A stretch of DNA of 64,000 nt from Solibacillus ferritrahens (GTDB lineage: Bacteria; Bacillota; Bacilli; Bacillales_A; Planococcaceae), in the NCBI RefSeq assembly GCF_037027585.1, contig NZ_JAXCLE010000005.1, forward strand, positions 62,001 to 126,000, written 5' to 3'. The notes beneath the pieces were generated by a model, which was not told the DNA's origin, ran no database searches, and saw only the letters and a program-made list of their open reading frames with translations. The translations under genes were made by a program, and so were the position numbers. Position 1 is the first letter of the stretch, and each line of letters starts with the position of its first letter. Of this stretch, positions 15,490 through 24,668 are shown in pieces.

Positions 15490-16443
15490 CAACGCTTTTG
15501 CAGATAATTCTTGGTTGAACACCTCCGATAAGTATTTCTCTGTTGTTAAGTACAGCAATCCGTTGCCTTCGAGTTTTGGCGAGTTTCCTAAAGGAATGGT
15601 TCTCTTTATTAATTGTGCATACAGCTCAGTCTCTGTCAGATTTCGCTCAAAGTTTCTGTTGGCATTCTCTTTTATGAGTGCAAGTGCACCGGATACATGT
15701 GGTGTTGCCATCGAAGTTCCGCTTAGTTTTGCATAAGTTCCGTTTAAATACGTTGAAAGGATTCCTTCACCAGGAGCTACTAAGTCGACTTCATTATTCG
15801 AATTTGAAAATTCAGAAGAACTGCGTTGCAGGTTAATGGATCCGACGCTGATGACTTCATTGTAGCAGGCGGGATAGGAAAATTCATTAGAAGAACTCTG
15901 TCCATCTCCCTCATTACCAGCGGCACAAACTACTAGAATTTGATTAGTGATTGCGTTTTGAATAGCCTGGTGTAACTCAGGTACATCGATAGAACCTCCG
16001 AGACTCATGGAGATAATATCCACCTTTTGTTCAACTGCATAGTTAATACCATTTATGATCCAGTCGTATTGTCCTGATCCACTTTTATCAAGCACTTTTA
16101 AAATCAATAAACTTGCTTCAGGTGCAACACCAACTACTCCTGTGCCGTTACTAATTGCAGCAATTGTGCCAGCCACATGGGTTCCATGGCCACTATAATC
16201 GATGTATACATCAGGTTGTCCATCATCATCACGAGTGAAATTCCGTCCGCCGATAATACGCTCACTCAAATCAAGGTGGGTGACGTCGCAGCCTGTGTCC
16301 AATATCGCAACAGTGATTCCCTTTCCTTTAGAATTCTCCCAAATTTCTGGTGCTGCAATAAGTTCAATACCTTTTGGCACCACTTCGACCATTTCGATCA
16401 CTTCATCCACTTGATATGGAAATAAATGTAACTTTTGTTCCAT
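15481..16443 (-). CDS. isp: intracellular subtilisin-type serine protease
   Basis: A 320-residue S8 peptidase closely resembling Bacillus intracellular serine protease. There is no signal peptide; instead the short N-terminal extension (HLFPYQVDEVIEM) contains the LxPY-like inhibitory segment of that family. The triad is Asp49 (ILDTGCD), His86 (SGHGTHVAGT) and Ser244 (GTSMATPH). It degrades cytoplasmic proteins in stationary phase and is kept inactive by its N-terminal extension. A GGGAGG site precedes the start. Its stop coincides with the break point of the island remnant, and a further rlmCD end remnant lies on its upstream side, so it may sit inside an accreted segment. Confidence 0.92.
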   Translation of the reverse strand: MEQKLHLFPYQVDEVIEMVEVVPKGIELIAAPEIWENSKGKGITVAILDTGCDVTHLDLSERIIGGRNFTRDDDGQPDVYIDYSGHGTHVAGTIAAISNGTGVVGVAPEASLLILKVLDKSGSGQYDWIINGINYAVEQKVDIISMSLGGSIDVPELHQAIQNAITNQILVVCAAGNEGDGQSSSNEFSYPACYNEVISVGSINLQRSSSEFSNSNNEVDLVAPGEGILSTYLNGTYAKLSGTSMATPHVSGALALIKENANRNFERNLTETELYAQLIKRTIPLGNSPKLEGNGLLYLTTEKYLSEVFNQELSAKALKI

Positions 16444-16795
16444 TTGTATCCCTCCCGAAAGAATTAAGTTTCAAGTGTATTCTTGGTAGTTGGTAATAGT
16501 CTAACAATTCTGAATAATTATTAAAAGTTACAATAGATGTGTTTTTATCTAACTATCGGAATTTTAAAAGTGAAAATAGTATTGGTGTCTATTAGTCAAT
16601 CACGCATGATAACAATCTTAAAGAGTGTGAATGTTTGTACTTGAACTAAAATGCGTTAGTATTACAAAACAGGTACTTATGATTTTTCATAATCGGGTGT
16701 GTTAGTGATAAGCAACAGTCAAAGACGCATAAGAAAACAGGCTAGACTTCACTTAAATAAGATTCGAGCCTATATTATAAAACCCACCAGCACCA

Positions 16796-16855
16796 ATGTG
16801 TTGCCACATACAGTCGACGCATTGTGAAGCGTTGGCTTGGTTGGAGTTAATTTAA
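16796..16855 (+). pseudogene. third rlmCD 3'-end remnant
   Basis: The bases read QSTHCEALAWLELI-stop, resembling the rlmCD C-terminus THCECCAWLELAD, with a frame change just upstream. It shares CCACATACAG-like and CATTGTGAAGCG blocks with the remnant at 15026-15082. A strong terminator follows, as expected for the true end of the ancestral rlmCD transcription unit. It probably marks the outer right boundary of the accreted island. Confidence 0.6.
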
Positions 16856-16867
16856 TAATTTGCAAAG

Positions 16868-16897
16868 AGCGGATTCTGATTTTGGAATCCGCTTTTT
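16868..16897 (+). terminator. terminator after the third rlmCD remnant
   Basis: AGCGGATTC pairs with GGAATCCGCT, followed by TTTTT. Confidence 0.85.
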
Positions 16898-17180
16898 CTT
16901 ATTGTTATAAAAAACGTCGGATTCTTCTTGCTCAAGTTGCGGTGGAGGCGGAGATTAAAAATAATCCTGTATTATTAGCTTAAACTTTGATACCTGTTAT
17001 AGATTTTCATGAGAATAAATTAATATATACGTTAGTACTACAAATGAAGTTTCAGAAATATGTATGATTCTGGAATTAATGTTTTGAAATATGTAAAAAT
17101 AATGAATATTTTAAATTAAATGTCACCGACCTTCTTTTGTACGCTATTATTAAATTTATAATAATTAAGGAGGGGATATT

Positions 17181-19439
17181 GTGAAAAAAAGCTTTTTATC
17201 AGTTATGTTAACGGTAGCATTATTAGTCTCGTTACCGTTTTCGGCTTTAGCAAACGATTCAACAACTGAGGTAGCTGCCAGTCAAAACTCACGTGTAACA
17301 ATTGAAGCTTTTCTTGAAGAAGCTGTCACGGCTTTAACATTTCAGCATGCTTCGGACTATATGAGAGCAGAAGTCATTGGAAATTGGCTTGGTGATCATC
17401 AGTTCGAAAATACAAGTGACTACATTACGGAAAAACAAGCGGCACTTATTTTAGTAAAAGCGCTTGGTGCAGAAACTAATGAGGAATCGCTGGATGATTA
17501 TAGAAAAACAGCGGAAAAACTAGGCTTATTTAAAGGTGTTTCCAATTTACAACAGATTACCAAAACAAAGGTTTTAAAACTTTTTAGTAATGTAAAAGAC
17601 TATCAAAACAAAGATATTGATAACACAGGGGCACAAGAAATCTCTGTCGAAGATTTTATGCGAAATCCTGGTAGTTTAGGTTATCAATTATCTCCAGATG
17701 GCCAATATATCGCTTACGCTGCTGAATGGGAAAGTCGCTTAAATGTGTTTGTAAAGAACATGGCTGATGAGAGTGAGCCTGTGCGAGTAACAAGTACAAC
17801 AGATCGAGATATTGCAGGGCTTTTCTGGAAAGATAATAATATGTATTATTTAAAGGATAATGGGGGAGACGAAAACTATCATATTTACTCGTCTTCATTT
17901 AACGGTGCAGAAGAAAAAGATTTAACACCGTACCCAAATGTTGTCGTGCTTCCTATTGATTATTTAAAAGATGTTCAGGATGAAATTTTAGTCATGATGA
18001 ACAAAGAAGATGCAACTGTATTTGATGTTTATAAATTAAATGTAAAAACAGGTGAAACAAAATTAGTAGCAAAAAATCCGGGTAATATTTTAAGCTGGAT
18101 TTCCGATAGCAATGGGCAAATTCGTATGGCTGTAGCATCAGACGGGGTAGTGGGTGCTGTTTTATATCGTGAAACAGAAGAAGAAGAGTTCCAGCCGTTT
18201 ATCACAATGGATGCTGGTGAAACAGTCTCGCCATTAGGGTTTTCTCAAGATAATCAATTTATTTATGCTGTATCCGATAAAGGTCGAGATAAAGCGGAAC
18301 TAGTAAAATATGATTTAAAAGGCACAGAAGAAGTGATTTTCTCAAATCCAAATGTAGATGTTGCGGGGGCTCTATATAGTTCTACGAAAGATCAGCTCCT
18401 TTATGCAATGTATATCACAGATAAAGTTCACTATAATTTCTTTGACAGCGAGTTCGAAAATCTTTTCAATAAAATGAAAGATCAACTTGGTGTAAGTGCA
18501 AGTGAATTTGGGATTAACGACTTCAATAAAGAAATGACAAAATTTATCGTAAGCGTTTCTAGCGATACTGTGTATGGAAAGTATTATTATTATGATGCTG
18601 AAACAGAAACAATGACATTATTAGCGGAGTTAGGTTCATGGTTGGATGCTAGTAATTTAGCGGAGATGCATTCTATTTCCTATGAAGCGAGAGATGGTCT
18701 AATAATTCATGGTTATTTAACATTACCAAAAAATAAAATGGCTAAAAATTTACCGTTAGTTGTCATTCCACACGGTGGTCCATGGGCTCGTGATATGTGG
18801 GGATTCAATAATGAAGTACAATTATTAGCAAATCAAGGCTATGCAGTTCTTCAAATGAACTTTAGATCATCAACTGGTTACGGTAAAGAATTCCTAGAAG
18901 CGGGCAACAAGCAATGGGGATTAAAAATCCAAGATGATATTACAGATGGGGTACAGTGGGCAATTGATTTAGGAATTGCTGACCCAGAGAAAATCGGTAT
19001 TTACGGTGCTTCCTTTGGTGGCTATGCAACATTGGCTGGTATTACATTTACACCAGACTTATATGCAGCAGCGGTTGACTATGTAGGGGTTTCAAATATC
19101 TTTACACTATTAGAAACAATCCCACCATATTGGGAAACACAACGTAACATGTTTTATGAGCGTGTAGGTCACCCTGAAAAAGATAAGGAACTGTTAGAAT
19201 CTGTTTCTCCGGTATTCCATGTCGATAAAATTAAAACACCTTTATTTGTAGCGCAAGGGGCGAATGATCCCCGTGTGAATAAACAAGAATCGGACCAAAT
19301 CGTAGAAGCACTTAAAAATAGAGGTGTGGAAGTAGAGTATATGGTAAAAGACAATGAAGGGCACGGTTTTGCAAATGAAGAAAACCGTATCGAATTCTAC
19401 AATGCAATGGTAGAATTCTTTGCGGAATATTTAAAGTGA
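17181..19439 (+). CDS. secreted S9 family peptidase (prolyl oligopeptidase type)
   Basis: A 752-residue exported serine peptidase. A signal peptide (MKKSFLSVMLTVALLVSLPF, cleaved near ALA-ND) is followed by an SLH-like helical region to about residue 150, a beta-propeller region (about 155-480), and a C-terminal alpha/beta-hydrolase domain. The triad is Ser611 in GASFGGYA, Asp696 in GANDPRV and His728 in EGHGF. It would cleave peptides or dipeptides outside the cell or in the wall zone. The GTG start is read as M and has AGGAGGGG eight bases upstream. It has its own terminator and is probably monocistronic. Confidence 0.9.
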   Translation: MKKSFLSVMLTVALLVSLPFSALANDSTTEVAASQNSRVTIEAFLEEAVTALTFQHASDYMRAEVIGNWLGDHQFENTSDYITEKQAALILVKALGAETNEESLDDYRKTAEKLGLFKGVSNLQQITKTKVLKLFSNVKDYQNKDIDNTGAQEISVEDFMRNPGSLGYQLSPDGQYIAYAAEWESRLNVFVKNMADESEPVRVTSTTDRDIAGLFWKDNNMYYLKDNGGDENYHIYSSSFNGAEEKDLTPYPNVVVLPIDYLKDVQDEILVMMNKEDATVFDVYKLNVKTGETKLVAKNPGNILSWISDSNGQIRMAVASDGVVGAVLYRETEEEEFQPFITMDAGETVSPLGFSQDNQFIYAVSDKGRDKAELVKYDLKGTEEVIFSNPNVDVAGALYSSTKDQLLYAMYITDKVHYNFFDSEFENLFNKMKDQLGVSASEFGINDFNKEMTKFIVSVSSDTVYGKYYYYDAETETMTLLAELGSWLDASNLAEMHSISYEARDGLIIHGYLTLPKNKMAKNLPLVVIPHGGPWARDMWGFNNEVQLLANQGYAVLQMNFRSSTGYGKEFLEAGNKQWGLKIQDDITDGVQWAIDLGIADPEKIGIYGASFGGYATLAGITFTPDLYAAAVDYVGVSNIFTLLETIPPYWETQRNMFYERVGHPEKDKELLESVSPVFHVDKIKTPLFVAQGANDPRVNKQESDQIVEALKNRGVEVEYMVKDNEGHGFANEENRIEFYNAMVEFFAEYLK

Positions 19440-19473
19440 ACTATAATTGAAACATTTGTATAAAATTACAAAG

Positions 19474-19504
19474 AACGGATTCCAACTCTTGGGATCCGTT
19501 TCTT
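19474..19504 (+). terminator. terminator after the S9 peptidase
   Basis: AACGGATTCC pairs with GGGATCCGTT (one mismatch), followed by a T-rich run. Confidence 0.75.
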
Positions 19505-19582
19505 TCTTGCAGTGAGAAAAAGATAAAGAAACAGAAAAATTGTTTCTTCATCTTCTATTTTGTGTTTCAAGAGACGTTTATT

Positions 19583-20545
19583 TTATTTCTCTTTTTCAAA
19601 GACAGCTACTAAGCGGCCTTTAACTTCATGATTTTTTAGTTTTTCTAACCCTTTATCTATTTCCGCAAAAGGAATAGTAATTAACTCAGGATTCATTTTA
19701 CCAGTAGTAAAGCAATCATATACACCTTTTAAATCTTCTACTGACCCACCGTTGCTTCCTAAAAGCTTAATTTCTTTTGTAATCATTAAATAAGTATTAA
19801 TATTAGATTCTAATTTCCCCATACCAACAATTACAACTGTTCCTTGTGGTCGGATTGCTTCTAGTGCATCAGAAGTTGTTTGACCGAAACCAGCGAAATC
19901 AACGATGACATCACACTCAGCTTCCTTCATATTTAAAATCGTATCATAAACCTTGTGAGCACCTAATTCTTCAGCAAGTTTACGAGCTTCTGGAGAAATG
20001 TCCGTAGCATAAACTTCGCAACCTTTAATAAGTGCCATTTGTAATGCAAATTGGCCAAGACCACCAACACCAATGATCCCTAATTTTGTCCCTTCTTTTG
20101 CTTGTCCGATGCTAAAGATTGCGCGGTAAGCAGTAATTCCTGCATCTGTTGAAGCGGCACCTTCGACAAACGAAACACCTTCTGGAATAATGACGCATTG
20201 GTCTGCAGGAACTCGAACTTTTTCTGCATATCCACCATCATAAGTATATCCAGCAGTTACTTTTGTTTCACGATTCATTGGGTTAGCTCCAATACGATCC
20301 CCAACTTTAAAACCCTCAACACCTTCGCCTACTTCAATAATAACCCCTGCAAACTCATGGCCCATAATAACTGGACCATTTGGGAAAAGGGGCATCCAAC
20401 CAGGATCTTGTAATGCTGCAACATCTGAATGGCATAAGCCAGCAGCCTTTACCTCAATAACAACTTGACCTGGAATAGCTTTCGGATCTTCCTTTTCAAT
20501 TAATTCTAGCGGTTTGTTTGTACCTGAAAAAAGCCAACCTTTCAT
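19583..20545 (-). CDS. zinc-type alcohol dehydrogenase-like oxidoreductase
   Basis: A 320-residue medium-chain dehydrogenase/reductase. Cys38 and His39 (GLCHSD), His63-Glu64 (GHEFAG) supply the catalytic zinc site, and GVGGLGQFALQ starts the NAD(P)-binding Rossmann fold. The four-cysteine structural zinc loop is absent: that region reads GANPMNRETKVTAGY, as in shorter family members. The substrate is unknown. The upstream region holds a palindrome related to one before the neighbouring MarR gene, so it may be under MarR control. Confidence 0.85.
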   Translation of the reverse strand: MKGWLFSGTNKPLELIEKEDPKAIPGQVVIEVKAAGLCHSDVAALQDPGWMPLFPNGPVIMGHEFAGVIIEVGEGVEGFKVGDRIGANPMNRETKVTAGYTYDGGYAEKVRVPADQCVIIPEGVSFVEGAASTDAGITAYRAIFSIGQAKEGTKLGIIGVGGLGQFALQMALIKGCEVYATDISPEARKLAEELGAHKVYDTILNMKEAECDVIVDFAGFGQTTSDALEAIRPQGTVVIVGMGKLESNINTYLMITKEIKLLGSNGGSVEDLKGVYDCFTTGKMNPELITIPFAEIDKGLEKLKNHEVKGRLVAVFEKEK

Positions 20546-20611
20546 ACAATCGCCTCCAATTTGTTTACATCATAAGCGCTCAATAGTCATTTCCAATCAG
20601 TATATATTTAT

Positions 20612-20623
20612 ATACCTATAGGT
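20612..20623. promoter_or_regulatory. possible MarR operator upstream of the dehydrogenase
   Basis: ATACCTATAGGT contains the perfect palindrome ACCTATAGGT. The half site ATACCT also occurs in the inverted repeat before the MarR gene at 21313-21332. Confidence 0.35.
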
Positions 20624-20735
20624 TTTGAAGTATTTAATGTAAATAGTAATATTAAATCTTTGAAGGCTTTTCCAAAGATATTTTTTCAAATTCAAAGATG
20701 CTATTTCTGTGGTAGGAAAAGGAGAGCGAAAAAAA

Positions 20736-20761
20736 GACCTAGAGATAAAATTCTCTAGGCC
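20736..20761 (-). terminator. terminator of the MarR gene
   Basis: CCTAGAGA pairs with TCTCTAGG. On the minus strand it is followed by TCTTTTTTT. Confidence 0.8.
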
Positions 20762-20796
20762 GCTTTTTATTTCTGAAGAAGCACTGGCTACAAACC

Positions 20797-21225
20797 TTAA
20801 AGCATCTCTACATTATGATTTAATCGGGTAAGAAATTGCTTGAGTTGCTGTAATTCGCTATCTGAAAAATCATCATAGAGGTCATTCAAAAATTGATCTT
20901 TAAACATTGTACAACCATCCAATAATGCTCGTCCTTTATCGGAAATCGTTACAAGTACTTCACGGTTGTTTTTTTCGTTACGTTTACGTTCAACGTATTG
21001 CTGTTCTTCAAGTAACTTTAAATGACGTGTAATTGCCGATTGATCGATCGCCAGTGATTCTTGTAATACTTTTTGTGTAACACTACCTTTTTTAACTAAA
21101 GAAACTAAAATTTCATATCTCGTCAAACTAACTTCTGTTCTTTTTTCAAAAATTTGCGTTACGTGACGCTCTAATCTTTTTAACATCATAATCATCTGTT
21201 TTTTATCGTCCAAACAAACTTCCAT
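20797..21225 (-). CDS. MarR-family transcriptional regulator
   Basis: A 142-residue winged-helix regulator. The recognition segment reads LAIDQSAITRHLKLLEEQQY, and the wing RKRNEKNNREVLVTISDKG. ATG 21225 is chosen rather than 21294 because GGGGAGGG lies just before it. MarR proteins usually repress themselves and neighbouring oxidoreductase genes and release DNA on binding small phenolic or oxidising compounds. The zinc dehydrogenase downstream and the nitroreductase upstream are plausible targets. Confidence 0.88.
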   Translation of the reverse strand: MEVCLDDKKQMIMMLKRLERHVTQIFEKRTEVSLTRYEILVSLVKKGSVTQKVLQESLAIDQSAITRHLKLLEEQQYVERKRNEKNNREVLVTISDKGRALLDGCTMFKDQFLNDLYDDFSDSELQQLKQFLTRLNHNVEML

Positions 21226-21312
21226 ACTAACCCTCCCCACATTAAATACTCTTCGTTTTGCGCTAACCAAAAACTTATGTTCGAACTCGGTCATAGTTAT
21301 AGAATAACTTTT

Positions 21313-21332
21313 AGGTATCTAATTATATACCT
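21313..21332. promoter_or_regulatory. inverted repeat, candidate MarR operator
   Basis: AGGTAT (21313-21318) and ATACCT (21327-21332) form an inverted repeat with an 8-base spacer about 90 bases upstream of the MarR start. This is the size and place of a MarR autoregulatory site. Confidence 0.4.
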
Positions 21333-21472
21333 CTCTGGACGTTTTCTCTGATGACTATATGGTAGCATTTCTGTTCATTTGGATAAAGCATAACAAAAAT
21401 TAAACTAAGATATGATGAATGATTTAGTGATATAGATCAATAACCTGTCATATGAAAGCTTTCTCTAATTAT

Positions 21473-22102
21473 CTAGCTAGAAAAATGAAGAATTTGTTCG
21501 ATTGGTAAACGTGATGAATTACGAGCGGGCATAGCAGCCTTACCGATAGCAATTAAAATCATCGGCAGCTCATTAGCAGGCAGTTCATATTTTTTAGCAA
21601 AGGCTGCTTTATCAAAGCCGCCCATTATTACTGTATCATAGCCCATATCCTTCGCTAAAAGTACTATTTGCATAGAAATTAAACCTGAATCTAAATGGGC
21701 AATATTACTGCGTTCAGCATCAGAAAAACTGCTATACGCCGTTTCAGAATTGGAAATCATCATATCGGCAATCTCACGTGGCATATAGCCCAACTCAACA
21801 TTTAAATCGTTAATTTGCTTAGCATTTTTATACATTTCAATATCGCCGATTACCGCAATAATTGCTGATGATGTTTCGATTTGCTCCTGATTAAATCCAG
21901 CAATGCGTAATTCTTTCTTTTGCTCTGGATCATCAATAACAAGGAAGCGCCAAGGCTGTAAGTTACTCGATGATGGAGCTGATGTTGCCTGCTCTAAAAT
22001 ATACTGTATTTTCTCTCGAGGAATCGTAACACCGGGCTGATATTTACGCACTGATTTACGTTCATGCATTAATTTCTCTAAAGCTGTTTTTTGCTGTGAC
22101 AT
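21473..22102 (-). CDS. nitroreductase-family protein
   Basis: A 209-residue FMN-dependent nitroreductase-like protein. The FMN-binding start is ERKSVRKYQPG, followed by ATSAPSSSNLQPWRFLVIDD, the conserved phosphate and ring contacts, and the C-terminal GYDTVIMGGFDKAAFAKKY. Such enzymes reduce nitro compounds or quinones with NAD(P)H. ATG 22102 is preferred to the GTG at 22111, which lies inside the AAAGGGTG ribosome site. It is possibly part of the stress response governed by the adjacent MarR protein. Confidence 0.88.
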   Translation of the reverse strand: MSQQKTALEKLMHERKSVRKYQPGVTIPREKIQYILEQATSAPSSSNLQPWRFLVIDDPEQKKELRIAGFNQEQIETSSAIIAVIGDIEMYKNAKQINDLNVELGYMPREIADMMISNSETAYSSFSDAERSNIAHLDSGLISMQIVLLAKDMGYDTVIMGGFDKAAFAKKYELPANELPMILIAIGKAAMPARNSSRLPIEQILHFSS

Positions 22103-22274
22103 TTTATTCACCCTTTTTGTTGGAATTTGAATCGGCTTTTATTATAGTTGATTAGTCAATGATTGACAAGTCATATATCATTTTGTGTTTTTGATAGGAA
22201 ACCGATTAAAAACTAGTAGATAATTTAATCTGTCAATTATCTTTATTACTATATAATAGGCAAAGTATTCAAGC

Positions 22275-22300
22275 ACAACACTTTACCGTCCCATATGATA
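22275..22300 (+). promoter_or_regulatory. sigma-K-like promoter of the coat gene
   Basis: CATATGATA (22292-22300) matches the sigma-K -10 consensus CATANNNTA, with an AC 15 bases upstream (22275-22276). It fits late mother-cell expression of a coat protein. Confidence 0.5.
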
Positions 22301-22336
22301 AAAAGAATAATCATTATTTGAGGAGGAGTGAAGGGT

Positions 22337-22894
22337 ATGTGCAACCATGAAAAAGAGAGTTTTTATGAGGAGGAATATTTTCCAACTCACAAAAAAGAAG
22401 GACATTGTAAAGGGGATTGCCATAAGGGCAAAGATAAAGGAGCTTGTGTCGAAGAAGTTCTTGAAGCAATTTTAAAGGCGCAAAGAAAAGTGGAGAAAGA
22501 ACATGAGAAGAAGTGTTCTTCCTGTGATGAATCATTTGAGGAACTTTTAGAAGAGCCTAAAAAGTTTAATAAAAATACAATTCCTTTTATTTTGTATTGC
22601 GGGTGTGAGCCATTTAAAGCTGAAGGAGTAGGTGCTTGTCCGGTAGGATTGAAGGATAAGAAGTTCGTATGTATAACTACTTTTGTTTTTAAAATTAGGG
22701 AGTTAAAAGGCAATTGTGCTGAGTTGGAACTTTTAACATTTAAACCAAAAAGAGACCGATGCGGAAAGATTCATAGTCCTTGTGATCAAATCAATCACCA
22801 GTATGTTGACGACTTAATGAAAACAGGGATTTGCATCACTGTTGATTTATCCTGCTTCTGTGCCATTTCTACTTTGCCTGCTGTACGACTATAG
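22337..22894 (+). CDS. spore coat protein of the CotY/CotZ/ExsY family
   Basis: A 185-residue cysteine-rich protein. The N-terminal CKGDC and CSSCDESFEELLE segments and the C-terminal FKIRELKGNCAELELL block resemble CotY/CotZ/ExsY, which self-assemble by disulfides into the outer coat crust or the exosporium basal layer. ATG 22337 is chosen because AGGAGG lies ten bases upstream; a GTG at 22328 is too close to that site. It opens the spore-surface cluster that runs to 28506, though an actin-like operon lies between it and the next member on the opposite strand. Confidence 0.85.
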   Translation: MCNHEKESFYEEEYFPTHKKEGHCKGDCHKGKDKGACVEEVLEAILKAQRKVEKEHEKKCSSCDESFEELLEEPKKFNKNTIPFILYCGCEPFKAEGVGACPVGLKDKKFVCITTFVFKIRELKGNCAELELLTFKPKRDRCGKIHSPCDQINHQYVDDLMKTGICITVDLSCFCAISTLPAVRL

Positions 22895-22913
22895 AATCTT
22901 TTATGGTCATATA

Positions 22914-22943
22914 ATAGGTGAACTCTCCCCTCAGTTCACCTAT
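22914..22943. terminator. bidirectional terminator between convergent genes
   Basis: ATAGGTGAACT pairs perfectly with AGTTCACCTAT. It separates the coat gene from the actin-like operon. Confidence 0.8.
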
Positions 22944-22948
22944 ATTAT

Positions 22949-23314
22949 TTATCCTCCAAAAACCTCAAGAATATCATCAACTTCTTTTAGATCTAAATCG
23001 GTAGTTTTTGGCTGTGCCTTTTTCTTTGGAATTTTTACATAGGCTTTATTTATTTGATTTTCTTGCAACATTTGTTTGATTTCGGCTAATTCCATTAAAA
23101 TATCTTCATTTAGCTCTCTTTTTTTAATCGGGTGGAAATATTCAGTAAGAGCTGATAATACTAAATGAATGAGGGTCTGATTTTCGGTATGGTATTCGAT
23201 TTGGTTAAAGATTTCTGCTGAAACCTCCACTGTCTCTCCACTTTTAACATCAATAAAATGCGTTGGGACTGTTAGAGCTGTCTGATTGAAGTAATCTGTA
23301 TATAATCTAGACAT
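22949..23314 (-). CDS. small partner protein of the actin-like ATPase
   Basis: A 121-residue protein directly downstream of the actin-like gene; upstream in-frame starts overlap that gene's stop. ATG 23314 is nine bases after GAGG. It is mainly helical, with a coiled-coil-like middle (MELAEIKQMLQENQINK) and an acidic C-terminus (DLKEVDDILEVFGG). Size and position match ParR-type adaptors, which bind centromere DNA and cap ParM filaments, but no ribbon-helix-helix is evident. I do not recognise the family by sequence, so the adaptor role is inferred from synteny. Confidence 0.6.
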   Translation of the reverse strand: MSRLYTDYFNQTALTVPTHFIDVKSGETVEVSAEIFNQIEYHTENQTLIHLVLSALTEYFHPIKKRELNEDILMELAEIKQMLQENQINKAYVKIPKKKAQPKTTDLDLKEVDDILEVFGG

Positions 23315-23325
23315 TTCCATCATCC

Positions 23326-24513
23326 TCAACTTCTCACGGAGATGAGGTTTTCATTTTCTTGTTCTGTTCGAATCTGTTTCATTTTTGCAAGAATCATCAG
23401 ACCATGAACATTTAATTTTTCCATATTTTCAGGGAAAGTTAACTGAATTGGTCGTCCTCTGTCGGCCCAACGAACGGCCACTTCCTGGATTTGTTTCTGT
23501 GCTAGTTTGGCAGCTCCTCCTACAGCAATATATCGCGTAGCTCCCTTAATTTCACTTGAACTGCTTCTGACCCGATCAAAGTGTTCCAAGTACTTTATGG
23601 CCATTGATTTTAATTGTGGAATAATATATTTACTTATGTCTTTTCTAACACCTGCGAAAGGCTCCACATACCATTCCGATTGTCCGGCAGCCAGTTTTTC
23701 TTCTAATTCAGCACGAGAATCAAATTTATATAATTCATTTTTACTTACCTTTTGAATGATATTATCGAGGAATTGATTGATGCCAAAGGTTTCTCCTTCT
23801 ACAGAAGCAACCGGTTTATTATTCTTAATTCCAACAAAATCTACAGAATCCCCACCTAAATCTCCAATAATGATTCCCTTTTGTGAATCCTTAACAAGGT
23901 CGTCATCTTTGATGGCCAGTGTTTCTTGATCCCGTGTTAATCCAAGGTAAGCACAAGCACCTTCCGCACCAATAATGACATCTTCTACATATAATTTAAC
24001 TGTTAATTCTTTCGGTTCGGTAACACCTGGTACTTTATGAAAAATGACGGTATGAGTCCCTAATAACCGTTGTCTGAACTTATCCTTCATTTCCCTATAT
24101 TGAGTAGTTGGCAGTGATACGGCTAATTGATCAATGTGGTAGTGTATTTCAGTTTCATTAGGATTTAAGCAAACAGCATGAAATGCAGCTAAACCAAATA
24201 AAAGAATATAAGTGCGATCTTCATCGACCTTTTGATTATTAAAACCTGTTAGACTCACATCACGTTGTTTAGTAGCTGCCTTACCAATGTAGTATATTTC
24301 CCTTTTGTCGATAAGGGCATGACTTTTGAGTTCAACAATCATATTTTCCTCAAATTTGATATCTCCTTCATCGTAAGGTTTTTCATAGAATTCTTCATCA
24401 TATAAAGAGATTGCATTTGGTATCTGGTAATCCCCGTAATATCCGCCATCGGATGACAAAGCTTTATACCAGCTGTTCCCGCAATCGACCGCAAGAAAGT
24501 TTTTCCCTTCCAT
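23326..24513 (-). CDS. actin-like ATPase, ParM/Alp type
   Basis: A 395-residue actin-fold ATPase like the ParM/StbA and Alp proteins that push plasmids apart. Phosphate loop 1 is AVDCGNSWYK near residues 8-17, phosphate loop 2 is IGDLGGDSVDF, and YIAVGGAAKLAQ matches the adenosine motif. ATG 24513 is chosen because GAGAGGTGAG precedes it; a longer frame begins at 24591. On plasmids such genes pair with a small adaptor gene, as here. Its location amid spore coat genes on what appears to be a chromosome is unusual: it may be a relic of an integrated plasmid or a chromosomal cytoskeletal protein. Confidence 0.85.
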   Translation of the reverse strand: MEGKNFLAVDCGNSWYKALSSDGGYYGDYQIPNAISLYDEEFYEKPYDEGDIKFEENMIVELKSHALIDKREIYYIGKAATKQRDVSLTGFNNQKVDEDRTYILLFGLAAFHAVCLNPNETEIHYHIDQLAVSLPTTQYREMKDKFRQRLLGTHTVIFHKVPGVTEPKELTVKLYVEDVIIGAEGACAYLGLTRDQETLAIKDDDLVKDSQKGIIIGDLGGDSVDFVGIKNNKPVASVEGETFGINQFLDNIIQKVSKNELYKFDSRAELEEKLAAGQSEWYVEPFAGVRKDISKYIIPQLKSMAIKYLEHFDRVRSSSSEIKGATRYIAVGGAAKLAQKQIQEVAVRWADRGRPIQLTFPENMEKLNVHGLMILAKMKQIRTEQENENLISVRS

Positions 24514-24570
24514 GTTTTCACTCACCTCTCTTTTCAATTGTATGCACAGCAATAGCCCACAGGTGCCTGT

Positions 24571-24597
24571 ACTTTTTAATTTCGTGCTCATATGATT
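24571..24597 (+). promoter_or_regulatory. possible sigma-K-like promoter
   Basis: CATATGATT (24589-24597) matches CATANNNTA except at the last base, with AC 16 bases upstream (24571-24572). It could drive the spore-surface gene at 24669. Confidence 0.35.
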
Positions 24598-24668
24598 TTA
24601 GGCAACCGCCCAATGGATGGGCATTTAGCCCGCATATGATGCACTAATTGAAATTTAGGAGGGGCAAG

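Larger units (their letters stand above)
16444..17180. other. long intergenic region with island boundary
   Basis: It contains the presumed isp promoter on the left, a third rlmCD-end remnant (16796-16855) with its terminator, and the promoter side of the S9 peptidase gene. A short frame reading KKRRILLAQVAVEAEIKN at about 16908-16982 has no ribosome site and is not called. Nothing else was recognised. Confidence 0.5.

Noticed and set aside
16908..16982. Short frame KKRRILLAQVAVEAEIKN
   Set aside because: No start codon with a ribosome site; cannot be supported.
23326..24591. Longer N-terminus of the actin-like protein from 24591
   Set aside because: The extra 26 residues do not fit the fold and ATG 24513 has a strong ribosome site.
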